Shown here: positions 44,884-57,100 of the stretch, piece after piece
How the letters are laid out: each line of letters begins with the position of its first letter
Numbering within the stretch: the first letter of the stretch is position 1
Assembly (NCBI GenBank): GCA_032164295.1
Contig: JAJHTX010000001.1
Coordinates: 3,410,001 to 3,474,000 of the forward strand
Source of the DNA: Inonotus obliquus
Taxonomy: Eukaryota > Basidiomycota > Agaricomycetes > Hymenochaetales > Hymenochaetaceae
Reading direction: 5' to 3'
DNA: 64,000 nucleotides
Made by a program: the position numbers and the translations under genes
The notes under the pieces: generated by a model
Database searches by the model: none
What the model was told of the DNA's origin: nothing
Seen by the model: the letters and a program-made list of their open reading frames with translations, nothing else

Positions 44884-45309
44884 TTATTTCCCAGTCGCTG
44901 CTTGTTCACGTTTCAATGCCGCAGCCTATCCACAACCGCGAAACACAAGACGTCAGTTCCATCTCTCATTCCTAGAATCCAGCCACGAGAGAGAGAGAGA
45001 GAGAGAGGCCCATCAATCAACGAAAGTAACATACAGCTTGTTTCTTCTGAAGCGCTTCTGCATCTCTACAACACAAAAAAAATTCATCATCATCTCATCG
45101 TAAACAAACGAGAAAAAAAGGAGAAAACGCACGCTTGTTTACGAGCCTGCAAAGTACTCGCACTCTCCTTCGGCTTCTTAGCATTCATAGCAGCCTTTTT
45201 CTTCGCCCGTTCACGATCCTGTTCTCTCTGATTACCACCTATCAACAAAGTTGTAGTCTCCGCATCAGTTATCCACTCTAACCAACAAGAACAAGAACGT
45301 ACGAGTCAT
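44884..45309 (-). CDS. SERF/4F5-family small charged protein, 61 residues in four exons
   Basis: Exons 45303-45309 (7 nt), 45133-45238, 45035-45065 and 44884-44925 total 186 nt, exactly 61 codons plus stop, with GT-AG introns throughout. The product starts MTRGNQREQDRERAKKKAAM and continues NAKKPKESASTLQARKQADA, ending AALKREQAATGK. M-T-R-G-N-Q-R-E at the N-terminus, a Lys-rich middle and the LxARKQxDAE segment are the hallmarks of the SERF (small EDRK-rich factor)/4F5 family. In animals and yeast these are disordered proteins that modify amyloid assembly and associate with ribosomes or RNA; the role here is by analogy. The third intron contains a (GA)10 run at 44987-45007. It is too small and split to show up as one open frame, and it is the only gene I can support between 42 and 54 kb. 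Confidence 0.88.
44987..45007. repeat. (GA)n microsatellite inside SERF intron 3
   Basis: About ten GA units in the last intron of the SERF-like gene (TC repeats in its transcript), near a polypyrimidine-type setting. Confidence 0.8.
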
Positions 45310-48300
45310 CGTGCAACCTCAGCGCAACGCAACGCAAACGCAAGTGCAACAAAGCAGCAAACAACTTGAAGATCAACCTGTTGTTCATTCGTCATCGTGG
45401 ACGCACAGCCCTAGTCCGTTGATTACGTAATACAAGTGCCACGTTTCCGGACCGGGATCCTTGTCTGTGACCGACCCTGTCTGTTGCCGGCCGGCCTATC
45501 AGCCTATCTCCTATCTCTTTTGTTTGTATTTATGTACTCCTTTCTTGTGGCGATACTGAAGTGATGGTACCGAACCCCGGCCTAAGGAATTTTTTTCTAT
45601 TCTATTCAAGTGGATCTACGGCGTTCATTCTGAGGCGTAAGGCTTTGAGCGCTTGTCCTGCAACGCAACGGTGTACTGTGTACGCTGTATTCTCGGAGAA
45701 ACTTTGTATTCTGCTGTGTAGGTTGACTGCTTGACTTGTCAGACTAGTCCCGAGGAAGTATATTCAGTGGTAAAGTTCCCGGTGGGTGAGGATCATCCAT
45801 AATTACTCCTCTCTATCCTCTGCCTCTTCCCCTCTCTGACTCGCGTCTCTCAACCTTATGGAACAGGACGGAACGGTCGAACGGACCAAAATGGGTTAGG
45901 AGTCAGGAGGAAGCTTCAAGTTCTGAGGACCTGATATGGATCTTGGATCTTATACGGGAGAAAGTTTTTATGATTGGATTTGAGTTTTAACCGCACTGCA
46001 AGGATCCGGGTATACACGCCATACGCCATACGCCACTGGCACTGGACGTGTGCTATGTGCTCTGCCACTTTGCCTCCGCGATGCATATGCATATGCGTTC
46101 CCACTGGCGTGGCTTCCCTGTCATCCATCTCCATCTCCATCTCCATCTCTTGAGAAAATAAATACGCGTGAGAGAAATGCGTTGATCTTCTCTCTTCTCT
46201 CTTCTTTCTATTCAATCAAACGTAGAGATGTGTTCACAGACGAGTCGGAAGAAGGTCCGAGGACTCGGGTATGTACATACATGTGTACCTCGTGGACCCG
46301 TCGTCCCATCGTCCCGACGAAGAAGAAAGAGGAAAGAAAGAAGGAAGCTAACCCGGGCCCGGTCCCTTGTTTCGGGAATTCTATCCAATCTATTCAGTCC
46401 GAGTCTCGTTTGGATTCCGTGTCTGTACGTGTGAACGTCGTGCCAGAGCAACAGTTGGGCAGTTGGACATAATTACATCTTCGATTTCGCATCTAGGAAC
46501 TAGTACACCTTTTTTCCCCGTGTTATCCGCGTATCCGTGCATCCGTTACACGTTAACGGCTCCGTCGGTCGATTAAACCAATAAGGATAGGCTTGCAGGC
46601 TTCCATTAACAAAGAAAACCCACATCCACCGTGACTCGTGATGATGGGTTACTTCTTTCCCTTCCGTTTTTCATTTTCACTGGCTACGCTAGTAGGCTAC
46701 GGCCCCGGGCCTGTGGTGGAAATGGATTCATCGATCACCGATCATCACCGAGTACGAAAACGATCGAAGAGAAGAGAAGAGAACTGAGTGAAGCAGTCGT
46801 AATAATAATCCAAGTAAGTACTAGAGTACTAGCGGAGCAAAGCGCAGTACTAGTGATTCTTGTAGTTCTTTGTTCTTGACGAGTCACGACTCACGACTCA
46901 CGATCCTGGAATTGGATATCCTCGGGCCCGCGTCCGATCAGGTGGCCACTAGTACTGGCCCGGGAACGCCGTTGCATCTTACAGCCAACAGCCATGAACC
47001 GAGAAAAAAAACCTCCGACCATTCATTCACTGGCAGTGCTTACACACGAAACGAGGACTGTCGCACTTAAGGGGTAAGCCACATAGACGCATGGATGCAT
47101 GGACTCACTGGCAACTGGCATGAGTGGAGGTGCAGACAAGAAACGATAAACGAACGACTCAGAAACTAATAAAATCATAGCCAAAAAAAAGCTATTATAT
47201 TCAACCAATTCCGTTCGCATCTCATCGTACACATCCAAAACCGTCCACACCACCGATTAGTTGTGATCGTTATTCGTTGATCACTGATTGGGATAGGGGC
47301 ATACATATTCTGTATATTACATATTGCAGCCGTGACCGTTGACGTGGACTTCTCTGAAATATCGATATCGATATCTTCCGGGCCTGTGAGTACCGGGCCT
47401 TAAAACTTAGGAGATACGGAAGTAAAGATGTAAAGATGTAAGGGGGTAACTTACGCATAGAAACGAATTTAGAATTAGGATTTGGGTATAGATAGATAGA
47501 TGGACGGGATGGAGACGGAAGATGGGAATTGGGAGATGGAGAAGCAAACACGGCCGGCCGGCGACCTGGAGTCCTAATCCTTTTGGTTTTAGTTTCGTTT
47601 CGTTTTTGGGATTCTCCTTCTCCTTCTTGTTCTCGTGCTGTGCTGTACTTCGCGCCTTCTCGATGCGAAGAGATGCGACGTAAAAGGAATACGAAATATT
47701 AGTGCTCCTCGGTCTGTCCCAGTTAGGATAACGCACATCGCACATCGCACATCAACGCACATAGCACATTACATTATACATTATACATTTTGTGCGTGTT
47801 CCTATTTCCTATTTCCTCTCTTCCTCCGCGGTGCCCGGCGATTCGACTGAACAAACCAGGAGAACAAGGTTATACAAAGGAAGAACTTCGAGGAAGGATA
47901 TCAATATCAGCTTCTCTGCACACGCACCCGCATCTATGACTAGAACAAAGAACTGGAAGTCTCGAACTCACATCGAGAACAATATTTGTTGATACATATA
48001 GACCATAACATCGGGACAAAAAAAATGCACACTCTGACATCCCATCCCGTGGCGGTGTACGGTCTTATGAACGGGGGAATCCAGTCAACTCGTTTCGTTT
48101 CGTCGTTTCAAACAGCGGTATCAGATAAATACATATGAGGTATGAGGTAATATGAGATAAGACCCTGGACCTGATCTCCCCTTTCCTTTTCCAAAATTTA
48201 CATGACGTAATTTTCGAGCGTGGGTAAGTCTGTCTGTGTTTGAAGTTTGGGTCGCTCGGCAGGCTTTTTTTCTTGTTTCATTTCATTTTTCATTTTCATT

Positions 48301-51300
48301 TTTTTCCGGTGGTTTCATCTTGTATCTCGTATCTCGTGCCTTTCTCTTTCTCTCTCTATTTGATTACTCGACGCCCAGTAAGGTAATTGCCTTTGCTTCA
48401 AGTCTTTCTGGCAGTCGGTCAAACCCCTTCTTGGGGTTCAATTCAGACTGAGACTAGTTTTTGGACCTGGTCAGGTCGCGATCAAACACCATGCCGTAGA
48501 ACTTCCCCTTCATCAGTCAGCGATGTATGGAACCTTTTCTATTATGAATGAGTAAGCGACTAGCGTCCTGCATCACGTCTCGTCTCCTTCACTTACCCAT
48601 TCGGTCATTCGGTCATTCGTCATTCGATCAAACAAGAAAAAGCACTAGAACTATTCAGTTATTCTAGGTTCGGTGAGTGTATAAATTTAGGTTCGTTCTT
48701 CATTCGTCATCGCAAGTCGTATTTGTATACGTGTTGTCAACAAGTCAACAACACGTGTTCGTGATGCTGCGGATCCGTGTGTCCTGTCAAAGGTGTCGAG
48801 TCTGAGTCTAGCCTTCTTCTGCTCTTCTGCTCTTATCACCGGTCGACCGATTGACCAACAATAATGGGAGGACTTGACCGTGACCACAGTTGAGCAAATT
48901 GGACTGATTTTCACGCATCACCCCTGAATGCCAACTACAATATATCTCCGCGAACACGTTTTCTTTAAGCTTGTTGTCCCTTGCCTTTTCTCTTTTCTCC
49001 CGCTCGGGAAAATAAACTTACATTTGCGCATGTTATACCCTTCTTTTCAAGCTCGAGGCGAAACGAAATGCTTCCGTGTATCAGTGTGTCCGTGCGTCCC
49101 GTGTTCCTGGCATGAGAATTGAGAATCGAGATACAAATTTTCTCTTCTCATTTTCGTTTTTGGGTTTTGTTCGAGAGACGTGGAGACGGAGACACAAACA
49201 ATCCGAAAGCAAGAGTAACTTCTACTTCCATCTGCTTCTCAGCATATGCATCATCGTAGGTTCCAGCGACTGCATACATAGTACTGGACTCTACTAAAAT
49301 AAAATGACGACCAGTTGAAACCAAGTAAAAAGATACGGGACTCGGTACGGCGGTCCTCTCGGGAGAAAATGGAAAATGGAAACACGCGCATCCGTACATA
49401 TAAAGCTTGGCAAGGAATAAAGGATAAAGGATAAGACGAAAAAAACCGAATTGAAATTGAAGATTCTGGATGTGGTTGGTCGCTCTCGCTCTCCGTGACC
49501 CGGAGGACGTACTCACGAATGAACTACGAACTCCACTAGTACTCTCCACTACAGACTCACGGATGAATATAATTGACAGAACAGACACAGCCACGTCTAC
49601 GTTTACACATTATGCACAGCCTTTTGATATTGTATTGAAAACGAGGATCGAACGAAATGAAGGCGCGGCATGTACCAGTACCAATACTTGGCAAGGGAAG
49701 AGAGAGATTGGAGATACAGATATAGTATTGGTATTAGGTAAGGGGTGGGAGGATCTGTCCATCTCCAGTCTCTTGGGCAAGAAGGGAAGGATCCCCGATT
49801 GGGCGTTGGACCCATCCAGAATTCAGCATTCAGAATTTGAAGCCTGAAGCCTGAGTCTCGTCTCCCTCCCTCCAAGTCTCTAATCATGTACACGGTATAC
49901 GGGAGCGATATTTGGAGAATTCGAGATTGTTCCTTTTTTTACTCTGGACTCTAGACTCTGGTGGGAAAAAAGAGAAGAAAGGTTTTCTCTTCTCTTTACG
50001 CTTGTCTCCACTTGTATAGAACGAACGAGATCGATCATAAGTATGAGATATGAGATATGAGAATCCCTTTCGCCACGTGTTATCATTTTCCATTTTATTT
50101 TGTTCGCTGGAGATATACGCCCTTTGCCCTTTGCCCGTCACTTCCCGATAAAGTTCACCACGTGTGCGCATTGCATAATCGTTTCGGGAGCGGGAAGCAG
50201 GGAATGGGAGCATTAATATTAATGTTGGAGCAGTGTCGGCTACGTTGACGTTCTCCTGAAATGAACGTGAACGAATGAAATGAAAAACCTTGATGCTACA
50301 ATGTACCCGACCCGGCTTTATCCTGCTGGACTGGGCTGGGCTGAGATAGGATAAGATATCGTCATTATCATTTATCATCCAGAAACCGTGTGTTTCATTT
50401 TTGGGCACTCGGACTCACTCGGAACGATCGACCGATCGCAGCAGTTCTCATACCTCATACCTCATAAAGATCGAGACAGTTGACGTGGTATGATATGATT
50501 ACTCATACTATATAGGGGTAGCTGGGTCTCATTTATCTTATCGAACGAACGCCACTTTGTGTTATGTGTACCCCGTGCCGTGCCACGTTTTATTCTGTTT
50601 ATTTCCGATTTTGACTTGACGACAGGCAACAGGCGATTTACCCAAACTGACAAACCGAACAACCGAGTAAATAAACATCACTTATACCTATGGCGTACTG
50701 CGTACTGCGTCCGGCGATCGGGGTCGGGGCCGGGTATAAGGACGTCGAGAAAGGAAAAGAAGAAAGTAGAAATTAGAAAGTAGAAAGTAGAAAATAGAAA
50801 AGGAAAGGAAGGATTAATATTGAGACGATATGATATGTGATACGTTGGTGATGAGATGATGGGATGAAGATGATGAGAAATGAGTGAGAAGAGACGAGAG
50901 ATAAACGAATGAACAGAGAAGGAAGGTAAGAAGGTAAGTAAAGGGAAGCCGCAACTGCAACCGCAACCGCTCGCCCGTCTGGTGCCCAAGTACTATGTAG
51001 TCCTATGCCACTCATTATGTATATGCCACTGCACTGCACTGCACCTTTTTCAATGATCTGCGGGCGTCTGCGTCTCGGGAATTGCCATCGCCATATGCAT
51101 GTCACTTACAGCCACAATTCATAAACCACAAGCCACGCCGCGTTTAGAATTTTACGCGTGTATTTCATCTCTCATCTTCATATCTCCTACCTCATATCTC
51201 ATATTGAGTTGAGTTCGGTTGAGTATCGGTGTATCAGTATCAGTATCAGTGTATATTGATCCCCGTCTCGTCTGGGAAGATAGCGTATGCGTAGGTTGTA

Positions 51301-54182
51301 GGTTGTAGGCGGTGGTCATCACATCACATCAGAGGCATAGGCATAGGCATCACAGAACTCGAAGGTCGAAGGGGATTTAGATAGCGGTATTGCTTCTTTT
51401 AATGTAAAACGAAAAAAAAACCTGAGGAAGATTGAGATTGATCGCAATCGCAATCGCAATCACGAGAGTCATCTGCTAATGTTAATGAGGCCTAGGGCTT
51501 AGGGTCTTGGATGCATCGTATCATATCGTAGGGAGAGGGATGTGTGATATGTGATGTGTGATAGTGGTGGCAGAAAGATGAGATGGGGTGAGGTGAGGTG
51601 AGGTGAGCTGGCGGCGTGGTCTGTTAGTTTGTTATGCTTCGCGGTGCGTTGGTGCGTGGTGCTGTGCTGCTTCGATTGTTGAAGATACACTTACAGAATA
51701 GGTCTACTATCTAGACTGGTGTAGGTGTGGGTGTGATTGGTGCATTGATGTATTTATTGGTGGTACGACCGGATGATACCATACCCGGAATTCGGATACC
51801 CGGTTCCTTGTTATTTTGTTATTTTACGGTCTTTTCGGTCAGGGTCTGGTCTGACGCAGATAGTTAGAGATTCCGGGGAATAAGGAATAGGATATAAGTA
51901 GTAAGTAGTAAGTAGTACTAGTGGCGGATAGCATTGCATTGAATCGTCTGAACTATGCACTATGAACTATGCACTATGAACTATGCAGAACGAAAACGAA
52001 GACGGCATGATGATGCATGATGTGTGATGGAACGCAGATGACCGAGGGGAGATGACCGAGGATGCGATACGATACATTGAAGTTTAATTCTACTTAAATG
52101 AGGGAAGGAAGGAAGGAAGGAAGAAGAATATAGATAGATGGGATGGACAGATAGATGGATGGATGGATGGAAAGAACCGATGCTATGCATAGTAGCGAAG
52201 ATGGATATGGATGTATGGAGTGTAGATGAAGAACTTTGATTACAACGAGGATCCTAGATGAATACATGAATAGACGAAAGCCGTAAAAATGCAGTGCTCA
52301 CCTGCCGTGTGCCGTGTGCCGCCAAACGATAGGACAAGGACGGACGACGGATGCTTTTTTCAATGTGCGATGTGCAGTGTGCAGTGTGCCTGCTCCGCTC
52401 CAGTCACAATCATATATCACATACAGTATCAACGGGGCAATTCTAGCTAGGGAATCGGAATCTACAGGGAATCTAGGCATTTTCCGGATCTCCCCTTCCC
52501 AAACTTTACCTGTAAGTTGGCGCGAGGCAAGGCAAGATTGAATTAAACAATGGAAGCATCCGGGCGGGCAACATGCGGGATTCACCGTTCCAAAGTACCG
52601 AAATCAAAGGACTGAGCGAATGAAGAAGATAGAATTAGGAAGTAAGGAAGTAAGGAAGTGATGAATGAAAGAAAGAAGGAAGAGTAAAGTCAAAGTCCAT
52701 TTGATGAGGTTGTAAGGTGGCGCTAAACGAGGCGTGCGGCACGACATAACTGGACAACGACAACGACAACGGATGGACAGGACAGGCCTAGAGGGAACGA
52801 CACAACACGGATACGATGCGGTGCGGTGCGTTCAATCCGGACCGGTCACTTCCACAATCCGTCTCCGAAATCTCTCGTCTGCGGCGGTGGCGGCGGCGAC
52901 TAATGTTGGCAGATCACCACCACTAGCGGCAGTGCACAGATATCGATAGGAGATCAAACTGCATCTCCAAAGGGAGCTTACCCAAATGGGGATACATATT
53001 TGCTAATTGCTATGGCGCCCTGACTGGTACCATACAGTCATGTGGCGGTGTTGATAGGGGATAGGGCTGACCCTTAGTGCCCTTGCACTTGCCCGTGTTT
53101 TTTTTTTTCACTTTTCTTGTGTATGTCCATTACATCGCATCGCCCATCGGAAATATGATCATGATATGATAACCAACGGAACGGAAGAAAAAAAGAAGAG
53201 TGATGATATGAAGTGATTCGCGATGGCGTGGGTGTGGGCGCTGTGGGGAGCAAAACGCAAAAAAGATGATAGTTGATCACATACATACAAGACGCGGGAA
53301 CCATGAGGATGGCTCTTCAATCACGGATGGACAGACGGAGGAATCACAAGCTGAACTGGATAAATATGAATTTGAATTGAGACCGAAATCTTACGTGTAG
53401 CACAGGAGGTGATCTGCACAAGGGTCTCGTCTCGGGTCATATGGCGTGTGGGAAGGCTTGGGCACGTTTCATTGCAACTCAGATAGTGTGTACGTACAAA
53501 CGGATGAACCGGTGATTTACAGTATGGGTACACGCTTATATAGTTCTTTCTTCTCATGCTTGCTTCTTGTGACGTGCCGAAATCGCAAGGTTATCCTAGA
53601 CCTTGATCCCGCGGGGGTCCCGACCGATTGGTGCGGACGAGGGAAGGGAAGGGAAGCTTAAGAAAACGCGATGGGAACGGGGCGAGGGGAGAGAGGGGAT
53701 ATACAAACGTTGTTTTCCGGCTATGACTCGCGGAGGAATATAAAGAAGGCGCGTGACGGAGAAACTCACGTGGTGTTATCTAACCAAGGCAAACAAGAGC
53801 CGAGGAGAAGGAAAAGGTGATTGGGCAAATAGCCGCAAGTGACGGGGGTTGTGAGGAGACTAAGATCGAGATCTGCGAAGCGACGCCAGAGAGGGAGCGA
53901 GAACCAAAGAAGCGCAGTTGTGTAGCCTTAGTTGCTTAGCGCATCCGGACTCGGATAGTTTGCCCTGATCATGCCATGCCATGCGCATAATTGAATGAAT
54001 GAATTAGGTACTTCTTCTTCTTATATACTCATCCTCCAGATTCCGTCAACGCTTTTTCTCCCCCTTCCTCCCTCCCCCTTTGCTTTCCTTTTTCTCTCTT
54101 TTTCCCATCCAATACCATCCCCCCCCCCCCCCCTCTACGACTCCCTCCTCCTCATCATCCCTAACGACTTGTACGCAAATCA
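45310..54182. other. 8.9-kb gene-poor, repeat-rich spacer upstream of CYC8
   Basis: No gene supported on either strand. Frames up to 174 codons (for example 49884-50408 minus) are rich in Tyr/Ser/Arg from short repeats and have no family features. Tandem duplications are dense: TCATTCGGTCATTCG near 48602, AGTAAGTAGTAAGTAG near 51900, CTATGAACTATGCACTATG near 51960, GGAAGGAAGGAAGGAAG near 52105 and GATGGATGGATGGATGG near 52154. The palindromic 9-mer ACTAGTACT/AGTACTAGT recurs. The span could be a long regulatory region for the CYC8 gene, could contain non-coding transcripts, or could hold more tiny multi-exon genes I failed to see. Confidence 0.5.
54040..54182 (+). promoter_or_regulatory. Pyrimidine-rich leader of CYC8 with a C15 tract
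   Basis: Almost pure C/T from about 54050 to 54150, including 15 consecutive C at 54119-54133, directly before the start codon at 54183. Such CT-rich tracts are common near transcription starts of highly expressed fungal genes. The C15 run is also a likely sequencing or replication slippage point. Confidence 0.55.
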
Positions 54183-57100
54183 ATGTCCTTGCGTCACTCT
54201 GGCCGCGAGCGTGACGTCCGACTGCATGATCCTCATGCTCCCCCTCCGCCTCCTCCAGGTCCTCCGGGAGCTGCCCCACCCGGCGCAACTGGTCCTCCTC
54301 CACACGTAGCCCATCTGAATGGCACTGTAGCGTCTGCGCCACCTCCGCCGCCTGCGATCTCCAATGGACATGGTCATGCACACGCAATCGGCCACGGTGC
54401 ACCCATTGGTCTGTCACCGGTTGCAGCTCCGGCCGGACCGCCAGTTCCCCATACGAACGGAGGCCCCCCACCACCGGCCGCGCCGAATTCGGCAGCGGCA
54501 GTGCATCCAACATTGCAGAAGCTCGCAAAGGCAAACGAGGATACGTGGATTCTCATAGGTGCGTTTCTTCCCTTCTCTTCCCGCGTGCATTCGAATCCTA
54601 TTTATTGACTACCGTGTCCTAAATCGGATTGGTCCGATTCCCAAATTGGGTTGTATCTTAATTTTGCAAATTCGAACAAACGCAAAACACGCATGATGCA
54701 CTGCCGCTATTTTCTTTCTGCACATTTGGGACATGCGTATTGCATTTTAGGCAATGTGGCTGAGCAGCTGGGTGATCTCGATCGGGCGTTGTCGGCATAT
54801 GAGCGGGCGTTGCAACATAACCCCAACTCTCTATCTGCCCTGACACAGGTGGCGGGGATCGCGCGGATAAGGGAAAACTATGCCAAGGTCCGTCGTGACG
54901 TCTCTTTGCCGATGACCCTCTGCCGATCACTCACTGCAAACTCAATTTATCTCCCGCTCCGATCCACTCCGATCTCCCCCTTTTCCCCTTTAGGCTATCG
55001 ACTATTTCTCGCGCGTGGTCCAATTTCAATCCGACAACGGGGAAGCCTGGAGCGCTCTTGGTATGTTTCGTTCCTTCGGTCCGCTGCCCCGGGGGAGTGC
55101 CTGACTCACTGACGTAACCTTTTCTCACAAAGGACACTGCTACCTTATGCAGGACGATCTTCAGCAAGCTTACACTGCTTACCAATCAGCTTTGTACCTC
55201 CTTCCAAATCCAAAAGAGGACCCAAAGCTTTGGTACGGTATAGGAATTCTTTACGATCGCTATGGTTCTTTGGACCACGCCGAAGAGGCCTTCGCCTCGG
55301 TCCTTCACATGGATAAGGGTGAGTTCATTATTCTCGAATTTGTATTGACTTCGCGTCCAACTCATTCAGCGCTAGACTTTGATAAGGCAAATGAAATCTT
55401 GTTCCGCCTCGGTATCATTTACAAACAGCAAGGCAAATACACCGACTCACTCGACTGCTTCGATCGCATCCTCCGCAATCCTCCGAATCCGCTTGCCCAC
55501 GCCGATATCTGGTTCCAGATCGGTCACGTCTACGAGCAACAGAAAGATTATATGCGTGCAAAAGATGCCTATGAGCGCGTCGTTCAGGAGAACCCGGCCC
55601 ATGCCAAAGTCCTTCAACAACTTGGGTGGCTGTACCATCAAGAGGGCTCGACGTTTCAGAGTCAAGATCTTGCAATTACGTACCTCACCAAGTCCCTTGA
55701 GGCCGATCCATCTGACGCGCAAAGTTGGTATCTCCTCGGTCGCGCTTACATGGCCGGTCAGAAGTACAACAAGGCGTACGAAGCATACCAACAGGCGGTT
55801 TACCGAGATGGCCGAAACCCGACCTTTTGGTGTTCCATCGGTGTTTTGTATTTCCAGATCAACCAGTATCGCGATGCGCTGGATGCTTATTCGCGTGCGA
55901 TTCGCATCAACCCTTACATCTCGGAAGTCTGGTTTGACCTTGGCTCCTTGTATGAAAGCTGCAACAACCAAATTAGTGACGCTATCGACGCTTACGCGCG
56001 CGCAGCCGAACTCGACCCTGGAAATGGACTTGTCACACAGCGCCTAGCATTGCTCAAGCAGGCACAACAGACAGGTCAGACGGTGCAATCGTCAGCACCG
56101 CTTCCGCAAGATGTGCATCCGACTGCGTATGCAAGCGCTGTAGGCCCTCCTGTGACGATGGGTGGAGGTCCGCCAATGTTGTTGTCTTCGGGACCAACAC
56201 CGCGGCCAATCTTCTCGCGTACTGAAGGGCGCGACCTTCCGAATGAAAACGCGCTAGCTTCTCCGCATGCAGCCCACGCACCTCCACCGTTCAGAGGTGG
56301 ACCACCGCCTCCAGTTGTTCTCGATGAGTCTCGGCGCGGTCCTAATCACACACCCCTTGCACCTATGGACGTTGACCGAGCGACTCCACGAGATGGCTTC
56401 CCGCCGCGCGAATCTAGTCGCTCCCGCGGACCGGGTGGTACGCCGCAGAGTCTTCTGTTGCATCATCCCCAAGGTGGTCAGCAGGTCGCGCCTGAACATC
56501 AGCGGGATCCGGCATTCTACAGTCGCCAATCGCGACGTCCCATATCGTCGTCTGTGTCGCCTCCACCCCAACGCCAAGTACGTGGACCTCCGGAACCTCG
56601 AGATGTAGGTTATCACGGATACCCTCCAGCTGGCCCGCCTCCGACAAATGGGAGTAACGTGTCCGGAAGGCAGTCTGCGTCAGTCGTACAACGCTCCCCG
56701 CGTTCTTACTCGGGTCATTACGATCCTGCCGCAGGTTCACCACCTCACCGACCTCAAGATCCTTGGGACAGGGAGCGCCGGCTGGAGCGTGAGCGTTCAC
56801 GTCCAAGGAGAGATTCAGACCGACCAGGTGTTCCTCCTGGTGTCCAAGGCTTCTCGCAGTCTCGTGGACCATCGTCTCCTATGTCCGCTCATCCTTACGA
56901 TCCGCATGGGCACCCACCATCTCGTCGAACAGCGATGGGATCACCTTTAATGGGACGGCCCCCTACCCCAGGGCATCCCATCTCACGTACAGTTTCGATG
57001 AGTGAGAGATCACCTGTTTCTGGACCTGGCGCGCAAGGACCTGGCATAGCACGCTGGCCACCCAGTTCTCGGTATGCGGATGAGCCTGGAAGGAGTCCGT

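Noticed and set aside
49884..50408. 174-codon minus-strand frame in the repeat-rich desert
   Set aside because: Composition follows low-complexity DNA, there is no domain, and no flanking exons could be joined.
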